Source: an uncultured Clostridia bacterium (GTDB lineage: Bacteria; Bacillota; Clostridia; Christensenellales; Borkfalkiaceae). Taken from it: a stretch of DNA of 9,469 nt. This document shows positions 4,913-9,469 of the stretch, in pieces. The notes beneath the pieces were generated by a model. The model made no database searches. It saw nothing but the letters and a program-made list of their open reading frames with translations, and had not been told where the DNA came from. Where the stretch lies: the NCBI GenBank assembly GCA_946628865.1, contig CAMOXE010000165.1:1-9469 (forward strand), given 5' to 3'. Both the position numbers and the translations under genes were made by a program. Position 1 is the stretch's first letter. Each line of letters begins with the position of its first letter.

Positions 4913-5770
4913 ATGTTAAAAACGGGTATAATATCAACTGCATATTTCGGTTATAACGACTATGCCGACGGATTGAAAAAGGCGAAATCTCACGGCTACG
5001 ATTGTGTGGATTTTCAAGGCTTTATTTCGCCGTCGAGTCCGCTGTACGCTTACGGGGAAACCGAGTTGCGAAATTATCTTGACGCCTTAAAATCCGCCGC
5101 GGACGACGCGGGCGTTAAGTTATGGCAAATGCACGGGCTGTGGCCGCATGACGACGCTACGAAAGAGAGCAGAGCGGAAGTGTTACTCAGACATAAAAAA
5201 GCAATCGAGGCGGCGGGTAGGTTGGGCGTTAAATATTTCGTACTGCACCCCGCAATGCCTTACGGCTGGGGACAAGAGCCGAGTTTGGACGAGGTTTACG
5301 ATATAACCGCCGAAAGGTTTTACGCACTACTCCCGACGGCAAGAGAAAACGGCGTGGTATTGTGCATAGAGAATATGCCGTTTAGTAAAGGACACTCCTT
5401 TTCCTGCGTGAAGGACATAAAGGATTTCGTTCGGCGTATAGACGACGAGAATTTAAAAGCGTGTTTTGACAGCGGGCATTGCTTTGTTACCGGCGATGAT
5501 CATTACGACGCGATAAAACTCCTCGGTAGCGACCTTGCCGCCTTGCACCTTCACGATGACAGGTCCGGACAAGACAGACATCTTATACCGTTTCAAGGCG
5601 ATATCGATTGGAATAAAGTAATAGCGGCGTTGAGAGAGATAAATTTCAGCGGCTGTATATCTCTTGAAACGGCGATAAGCGAAAACACTCCGCAGCCCAT
5701 AAAAGAGCATATGCAGATTTCGCTTGCGGAGATAGCGCGATATATTGCGAGAGAAATAACGAAAAAATAA
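4913..5770 (+). CDS. Xylose isomerase-like TIM-barrel protein (sugar phosphate isomerase/epimerase family)
   Basis: The protein belongs to the AP-endonuclease-2/xylose-isomerase-like TIM-barrel superfamily, whose members isomerise or epimerise sugars or cleave DNA at abasic sites. Its 285 residues fit a single barrel. Metal-ligand candidates at strand ends are E153 (CIENMP), D186 and H189 (CFDSGH), H212/H214 (LHLHDD) and E252 (SLETA), with H112 (LHP) also typical. The HLIPFQGDIDW stretch resembles sugar epimerases more than endonuclease IV, which usually has additional zinc-ligating histidines; the exact substrate is unknown. It has no signal peptide. The ATG lacks a clear Shine-Dalgarno site. 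It lies 114 bp after pta and 15 bp before ackA, so it is probably co-transcribed with ackA and inserted in the pta-ackA pair. Confidence 0.8.
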   Translation: MLKTGIISTAYFGYNDYADGLKKAKSHGYDCVDFQGFISPSSPLYAYGETELRNYLDALKSAADDAGVKLWQMHGLWPHDDATKESRAEVLLRHKKAIEAAGRLGVKYFVLHPAMPYGWGQEPSLDEVYDITAERFYALLPTARENGVVLCIENMPFSKGHSFSCVKDIKDFVRRIDDENLKACFDSGHCFVTGDDHYDAIKLLGSDLAALHLHDDRSGQDRHLIPFQGDIDWNKVIAALREINFSGCISLETAISENTPQPIKEHMQISLAEIARYIAREITKK

Positions 5771-5785
5771 TATTGGAGATATAAT

Positions 5786-6982
5786 ATGAAAGTTTTAGTG
5801 GTAAATGCGGGTAGTTCGTCGCTTAAGTATCAACTTATCGACATGGAAACCGAAAAGGTAATAGCAAAGGGCGGCTGTGAGAAGATAGGTCTTGACGGTT
5901 CGTTTTGTAAGCATAAAGCAAACGGCAAAGAGACGACGATAACTTCGCCCATGCCGACTCATAAAGAGGCGATACAGATAGTTCTTTCCGCGCTTATAGA
6001 TAAAGAATACGGCGCTATAAAGTCCATGTCTGAAATCGACGCGGTAGGACACAGAATAGTTCACAGCGGCGAGATATTCAACGACTCGGTTCTTATTACC
6101 GAAGAAAACATGAAGAAAATCGAGAGTTTATCCGAACTTGCGCCTCTTCATCAACCTGCGAATATAATCGGCGTAAACGCTTGTAAGGCGATAATGCCGA
6201 ACGTGCCGATGGTGGGAGTATTCGATACGGCGTTCCATTCGACCATGCCGGAAAAGGCGTATATATTCGGACTTCCATACGAGGCGTACACCGATTATAA
6301 AGTAAGGCGATACGGTTTCCACGGCACGAGCCACAGATTCGTATCGAACGAGGCTGCGAAGTATCTCGGCAGAGAAAACGATCCCGAGTTTAAGGTTATA
6401 ACGATGCACCTCGGCAACGGCTCGTCGATATCGGCGGTAAAGGGCGGAAAGAGCCAAGACACGTCGATGAGTTTCACGCCGCTCGGAGGCGTACCGATGG
6501 GAACGAGGTCGGGAGATTTGGACCCCGCAATAGTCGAATACCTTGCCGGCAAGTATAATATGACGATAGGCGAGACGTTGACGTATCTCAACAAAAAGTC
6601 CGGAGTAATGGGTATAAGCGGCGTATCGTCGGATTTCAGAAATCTTCGCGAGGCGGCTGAGGGTGGCAATAAGCGTGCGGCGCTTGCGCTTGACGTATTC
6701 AATTACAGTTGCAAAAAATACCTCGGCGCGTATGCGGCGGCGCTCGGCGGAGCGGATTGCGTGGTGTTCACCGCAGGCATAGGCGAACACGACGCGAGCG
6801 TAAGAGAGGCAATTGCCGAAAACATGGAGTATATGGGCATTAAACTCGACAAGGCTAAGAACGCGAATATAACCGACGGAATTTGCGAGATAAGCGCAAA
6901 AGATTCGCTCGTTAAAGTTTTGGTTATTCCGACCAACGAAGAACTCGTTATCGCGAGAGATACCGAAAGATTGGCAAAATAA
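5786..6982 (+). CDS. ackA: Acetate kinase
   Basis: AckA converts acetyl phosphate and ADP to acetate and ATP, the substrate-level phosphorylation step paired with Pta. The 398 residues are full length. The ASKHA-fold residues known from acetate kinases are all present: N7 in VVNAGSSSLK, R90 in GHRIVHSGE, D147 in VFDTAFH, H179 in RRYGFHGTSH, the phosphate loop HLGNGSS near 208-214, R241 in GGVPMGTRSGD, the adenosine segment VFTAGIGEHD and the C-terminal Glu in TNEEL. The ATG has GGAG 7 nt upstream. No intrinsic terminator is evident after the gene, and a new promoter follows for yceD. Confidence 0.98.
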   Translation: MKVLVVNAGSSSLKYQLIDMETEKVIAKGGCEKIGLDGSFCKHKANGKETTITSPMPTHKEAIQIVLSALIDKEYGAIKSMSEIDAVGHRIVHSGEIFNDSVLITEENMKKIESLSELAPLHQPANIIGVNACKAIMPNVPMVGVFDTAFHSTMPEKAYIFGLPYEAYTDYKVRRYGFHGTSHRFVSNEAAKYLGRENDPEFKVITMHLGNGSSISAVKGGKSQDTSMSFTPLGGVPMGTRSGDLDPAIVEYLAGKYNMTIGETLTYLNKKSGVMGISGVSSDFRNLREAAEGGNKRAALALDVFNYSCKKYLGAYAAALGGADCVVFTAGIGEHDASVREAIAENMEYMGIKLDKAKNANITDGICEISAKDSLVKVLVIPTNEELVIARDTERLAK

Positions 6983-7015
6983 TCGGTAAAAATTCATAAA
7001 ACTCCGATAAAAACA

Positions 7016-7044
7016 TTGACAATCTTTTCAAATTGATATATAAT
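7016..7044 (+). promoter_or_regulatory. Perfect consensus promoter for yceD-rpmF
   Basis: TTGACA (7016-7021) and TATAAT (7039-7044) are both perfect, with 17-nt spacing. The expected start near 7051 is only about 7 nt from the ATG at 7058, so the weak AAGG (7048-7051) would lie mostly outside the mRNA. Transcripts from this promoter should be almost leaderless. Confidence 0.85.
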
Positions 7045-7057
7045 TGTAAGGCTTGAT

Positions 7058-7504
7058 ATGATAATCGATATAAAGAAGTTAAAACAAAGCGGCAAAGACG
7101 AGTGTTCGTTTCACTTTGAAACCGTACTTGACAGCGACGTTATAACTCTTCCGGGCGCGGAGTTTTCTTCGCCGACGTCCGTAACGGGTGTTTTGACTTT
7201 AAGCGGGAAAAACGCGTACTTAAGCGGCGAAATCGCGTATTCGTTAAAAGCGCAATGCTCGCGCTGTCTGAGCGAATTTATATATGAAGGCGTCGTGCCT
7301 TTTGACGAAGAGTTTTCGGAAAATCCGCAGTCGGACGAAACGTATAAGTTTTCCAAAGGCTTAGTAGACCTTACCGAAATGGTTAGGGAGAAGTTGATCA
7401 TATCGATGCCGCAAGCGGTGCTTTGCAATGAAGATTGCAAAGGTATTTGCCCGGGATGCGGGGTAAATTTAAACGAAACGCAATGCAAATGCAATAAAGA
7501 ATAA
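7058..7504 (+). CDS. yceD: DUF177/YceD family protein, 23S rRNA accumulation
   Basis: YceD/YlbN proteins are encoded next to rpmF in many bacteria. Genetic work on E. coli YceD and plant homologues links the family to 23S rRNA accumulation or processing. The 148-residue product starts MIIDIKKLK, as is typical, which supports the ATG at 7058 despite the very short leader. A CSRC motif (67-70) opens the conserved central segment, followed by the acidic PFDEEF. The C-terminus carries six cysteines (C123, C127, C131, C134, C143, C145) that look like a metal site. It is 15 nt upstream of rpmF and should share its mRNA. Confidence 0.9.
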   Translation: MIIDIKKLKQSGKDECSFHFETVLDSDVITLPGAEFSSPTSVTGVLTLSGKNAYLSGEIAYSLKAQCSRCLSEFIYEGVVPFDEEFSENPQSDETYKFSKGLVDLTEMVREKLIISMPQAVLCNEDCKGICPGCGVNLNETQCKCNKE

Positions 7505-7519
7505 AGGTAGGTGTAACGT

Positions 7520-7720
7520 ATGGCAGTTCCAAAGCATAAGGTTTCCAAACAGAGAGGAAACAAAAGATTTGCAAGCAATTATAAGGTAGCGGTTCCGACT
7601 TTGGTCGAGTGTCCGCAGTGCCACGAACTTAAAGTTCCGCATAAAGTTTGCGCTAAGTGCGGTTATTACGACGGCAAACTTGTCGTAGACAAGACCGAGC
7701 CTGAAAAGACCGAAGGTTAA
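7520..7720 (+). CDS. rpmF: 50S ribosomal protein L32
   Basis: L32 is a small protein of the large ribosomal subunit. The 66-residue sequence begins MAVPKHKVSKQR, the canonical L32 start, and contains a four-cysteine zinc ribbon (C31, C34, C44, C47). It is therefore the zinc-requiring C+ form rather than a zinc-free paralogue. The acidic tail (KTEPEKTEG) makes it slightly longer than many L32 proteins. The ATG is preceded by AGGTAGGTG. The gene closes the yceD-rpmF unit at a strong terminator; plsX, often the next gene in Bacillota, is not here. Confidence 0.97.
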   Translation: MAVPKHKVSKQRGNKRFASNYKVAVPTLVECPQCHELKVPHKVCAKCGYYDGKLVVDKTEPEKTEG

Positions 7721-7734
7721 TTATTAAACAATCG

Positions 7735-7768
7735 CGAGGCGGATAGAAAATTCTATTCGCCTTGTTTT
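7735..7768 (+). terminator. Intrinsic terminator of yceD-rpmF
   Basis: A stem of at least 11 bp (7737-7747 with 7752-7762, extendable outward with G-U pairs to 7735/7764) closes a 4-nt loop and runs into TTGTTTT. It lies 15 nt after the rpmF stop. Confidence 0.85.
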
Positions 7769-7779
7769 CGTTAGTAACT

Positions 7780-8703
7780 ATGAAAATTCAGAAAGGATTA
7801 ATCGGTAAATTACTTTTATTTTCGGCTACCGTGATATGGGGTAGTTCTTTTATAATACTTAAAGACACGCTTTCCGCTTTTTCGGGCGGGCATTTTACGT
7901 TTTTCATCTTAGCGGTAAGATTTTTGCTTGCGTCGGCGTGTTTTTTACTCGTATCCGTAAAAAAAATAAAAATTATCGATAAAGCGTTGGTTAAAGACGG
8001 CGTGATCCTCGGCGCGTTTTTGTTTTTTGCATACGCTTTTCAGACTGTGGGGTTAAAATATACTACGGCGTCTAAAAACGCGTTTTTAACGGCGGCTTAT
8101 TGTATTATGGTGCCGTTTATGGTTTGGATATTCACAAAAAAACACCCGAGCGTAAAAAACTATATTGCGGCGGTGGTGTGTCTGCTCGGCGTTGCGCTCG
8201 TGGGGTTGTTCGGCAATAAAGATAAAGGCTCGAACGAACTTTTAGGCGACGCGCTCTCGCTCCTATGCGGAATATTTTACGCTTTGCAAATATTTTTCAA
8301 TCCGAGACTGCTTAAAGGCAGAGACCCGTTCGTTATGCTTTTGATAGAATGCGCTACGACGGGGGTGCTATTCGCTTTAACTTCGGCGTTCTACGAATTT
8401 CCCGCGCACTACGGCGAATTCGCAATAAGCGGCGAGGCGACGTGGAAAATTGCTTATCTCGCATTTTTTGCTACTTGTTACGCTCAGTTTGCGCAACTTG
8501 TCGGGCAGAAGTACGTTTCATCTACTACCGCGTCGCTTATTCTGTCGTGCGAATCGGTTTTCGGTATGATATTCGATATAATATTCGGCAACGCGCAAAT
8601 TACCTTTATAATGGTGCTTGGCTTTATCTGTATTTTTTCGGCGATAATAATGAACGAGGTTGAATTTTCGTCACTTAGATTACTAAATAAGAAAAACGAT
8701 TGA
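7780..8703 (+). CDS. EamA-family (DMT superfamily) membrane transporter
   Basis: This is a predicted cytoplasmic-membrane permease of the drug/metabolite transporter superfamily, whose members export or import small metabolites. The substrate cannot be read from sequence. From ATG 7780 it has 307 residues with about ten hydrophobic segments in two EamA repeats. The first carries the family hallmark ATVIWGSSF (about 16-24) and the TASKNAFLTAAYCIMVPF stretch; the second carries SSTTASLILSCESVFG. A TTG at 7762 is also in frame, but it lies inside the rpmF terminator hairpin and is unlikely. Neither start has a Shine-Dalgarno site, and I see no good promoter after the terminator. Expression may be low, leaderless or dependent on read-through. 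Confidence 0.88.
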   Translation: MKIQKGLIGKLLLFSATVIWGSSFIILKDTLSAFSGGHFTFFILAVRFLLASACFLLVSVKKIKIIDKALVKDGVILGAFLFFAYAFQTVGLKYTTASKNAFLTAAYCIMVPFMVWIFTKKHPSVKNYIAAVVCLLGVALVGLFGNKDKGSNELLGDALSLLCGIFYALQIFFNPRLLKGRDPFVMLLIECATTGVLFALTSAFYEFPAHYGEFAISGEATWKIAYLAFFATCYAQFAQLVGQKYVSSTTASLILSCESVFGMIFDIIFGNAQITFIMVLGFICIFSAIIMNEVEFSSLRLLNKKND

Positions 8704-8728
8704 CATAAAACTTTCAAAATGATAAAAT
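8700..8728 (+). promoter_or_regulatory. Promoter of the rubrerythrin gene
   Basis: A perfect TTGACA (8700-8705) overlaps the TGA stop of the transporter. TAAAAT (8723-8728) follows after a 17-nt spacer. The predicted start near 8735 would fall inside the A/G-rich AAGGAG region (8737-8742), so the leader is short. No obvious repressor dyad was noticed. Confidence 0.75.
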
Positions 8729-8750
8729 AAAGGAAAAAGGAGAAATTACT

Positions 8751-9296
8751 ATGAAAAAATTTGTATGTCCCGTGTGCGGTTACGTCCACGAGGGCGAAGA
8801 GGCTCCGGAGTTTTGTCCGCTTTGCAAATGCCCCGGCTCGAAATTTACCGAGCAGAGCGATGAAATGACTTGGGCGGCGGAACACGTCGTGGGAATCGCC
8901 AAAGACGTTGACGAAGAGATAAAGAAAGGTCTTAAAATGAATTTTGAGGGCGAGTGCAGCGAAGTGGGAATGTACCTTGCTATGGCGAGGGTCGCGTATA
9001 GAGAAGGCTATCCCGAAATCGGCGGTTACTATGAAAAAGCCGCTTGGGAGGAGGCGGAGCATGCCGCTAAATTTGCCGAAATGCTTGGCGAAGTCGTGAC
9101 CGATTCCACTAAGACCAACTTAAAGTTGAGAGTTGACGCCGAGAACGGCGCTACGAGCGGTAAGACCGAACTTGCCAAAAAAGCGAAAGCGCTCAATCTT
9201 GACGCTATTCACGATGCGGTACACGAAATGGCGCGCGACGAGGCTCGCCACGGCAAAGCGTTCAAGGGCTTGCTTGACAGATATTTCGGTAAATAA
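8751..9296 (+). CDS. Reverse rubrerythrin (rubredoxin domain first), peroxide/oxygen reductase
   Basis: Reverse rubrerythrins reduce hydrogen peroxide and, in clostridia, oxygen in the cytoplasm, and help anaerobes survive air exposure. The 181-residue length and domain order match this class: an N-terminal rubredoxin-like FeS4 site (C6, C9, C22, C25), then a ferritin-like four-helix domain with a diiron centre. Candidate diiron ligands are E67/E71, E101 and H104 (EEAEH) and E164 and H167 (DEARH). Conventional rubrerythrins carry the rubredoxin domain at the C-terminus. AAGGAG stands 8 nt before the ATG, and a near-consensus promoter suggests strong expression. The gene has no functional link to the neighbouring transporter visible in sequence. 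Confidence 0.95.
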   Translation: MKKFVCPVCGYVHEGEEAPEFCPLCKCPGSKFTEQSDEMTWAAEHVVGIAKDVDEEIKKGLKMNFEGECSEVGMYLAMARVAYREGYPEIGGYYEKAAWEEAEHAAKFAEMLGEVVTDSTKTNLKLRVDAENGATSGKTELAKKAKALNLDAIHDAVHEMARDEARHGKAFKGLLDRYFGK

Positions 9297-9319
9297 AAAT
9301 CGCTATATAATTAATTATG

Positions 9320-9349
9320 TTGACAAAAACTATATATTTTTGTTAAAAT
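9320..9349 (+). promoter_or_regulatory. Promoter for a transcript running off the window
   Basis: TTGACA (9320-9325) and TAAAAT (9344-9349) are spaced 18 nt apart, with A/T-rich flanks. The predicted start is near 9356. No coding frame follows in the remaining bases; hairpins follow instead. Confidence 0.7.
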
Positions 9350-9355
9350 AAAAAT

Positions 9356-9469
9356 GCGCCCCAACTGAATAATTATGTACACTTACATGAAAGTATAATT
9401 CTCTCGGTAGAATTGTACTTAATTCGCAATACATATTATTGCTTTTATCTAAGCGTATTATGTTGTGGC
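9356..9469 (+). ncRNA. Candidate structured RNA or 5' leader, cut by the window end
   Basis: After the promoter come three consecutive hairpins: 9375-9379/9384-9388 with CACT loop, a 12-bp stem 9391-9402/9409-9420 with CTCGGT loop and one G-U, and 9426-9431/9437-9442. GCCCCAAC (9358-9365) can pair with GUUGUGGC (9462-9469) at seven of eight positions, closing all three hairpins into one junction. There is no credible coding frame. It could be a riboswitch or other leader element of a gene outside the window, or a stand-alone small RNA. It is partial at the 3' side and its family is not recognised. Confidence 0.5.

Noticed and set aside
4913..5770. True xylose isomerase or endonuclease IV
   Set aside because: The protein is too short and lacks the xylose isomerase active-site blocks, and the HLIPFQGDIDW region fits generic sugar epimerase-like barrels better, so only the superfamily is called.
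6128..6997. Long open frame antisense to ackA
   Set aside because: It lies wholly opposite a textbook acetate kinase, its sequence resembles no family, and it arises from the codon bias of the ackA strand. The same holds for the long minus-strand frame opposite pta (4043-4744).
6983..7015. Terminator after ackA
   Set aside because: ATCGG/CCGAT can pair but the stem is 5 bp with a 17-nt loop and no T run.

Overview
The window looks like chromosome from an anaerobic, low-to-moderate GC Bacillota, most likely an uncultured gut-type clostridium. Reasons: promoters match TTGACA-17-TATAAT, Shine-Dalgarno sites are AGGAG-type, tmcAL, pta, ackA, yceD (DUF177) and rpmF lie together as in many Clostridia, and there is an oxygen-protection reverse rubrerythrin. 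The genus cannot be fixed from the sequence.

Region 1 (1-2358) is the AT-richer end of an integrated element. A tyrosine recombinase (1041-2258) ends about 100 bp from the 3' end of an intact tRNA-Ala(CGC) gene (2359-2434, minus strand), the classic tRNA-targeted arrangement. Upstream of the recombinase is about 1 kb without an ordinary gene. It holds a strongly promoted, roughly 330-nt RNA (about 167-498) that I do not recognise. This RNA has local hairpins, a long-range closing helix, a possible pseudoknot and a 14-bp intrinsic terminator. After it come four tandem 11-bp repeats (622-664), a 13-bp direct repeat, several hairpins, a second copy of the ncRNA promoter's upstream block, and two tiny open frames overlapping at TAGTG.

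Region 2 (2359-3796) reads leftward: tmcAL (tRNA-Met cytidine acetate ligase), then the tRNA-Ala gene with its own promoter and terminator. tmcAL and pta are driven from face-to-face promoters that overlap.

Region 3 (3797-7768) reads rightward. Pta and AckA together convert acetyl-CoA to acetate with ATP formation. A TIM-barrel sugar isomerase/epimerase-like gene sits between them. After ackA, a perfect consensus promoter starts yceD only about 7 nt before its ATG. rpmF (ribosomal protein L32) follows and the unit closes at an intrinsic terminator. plsX, often next to rpmF, is absent here.

Region 4 (7780-9469) holds an EamA/DMT-family membrane transporter with no clear ribosome binding site, a reverse rubrerythrin whose -35 box overlaps the transporter's stop codon, and, at the very end, a promoter feeding what looks like the start of another structured RNA cut off by the window edge.
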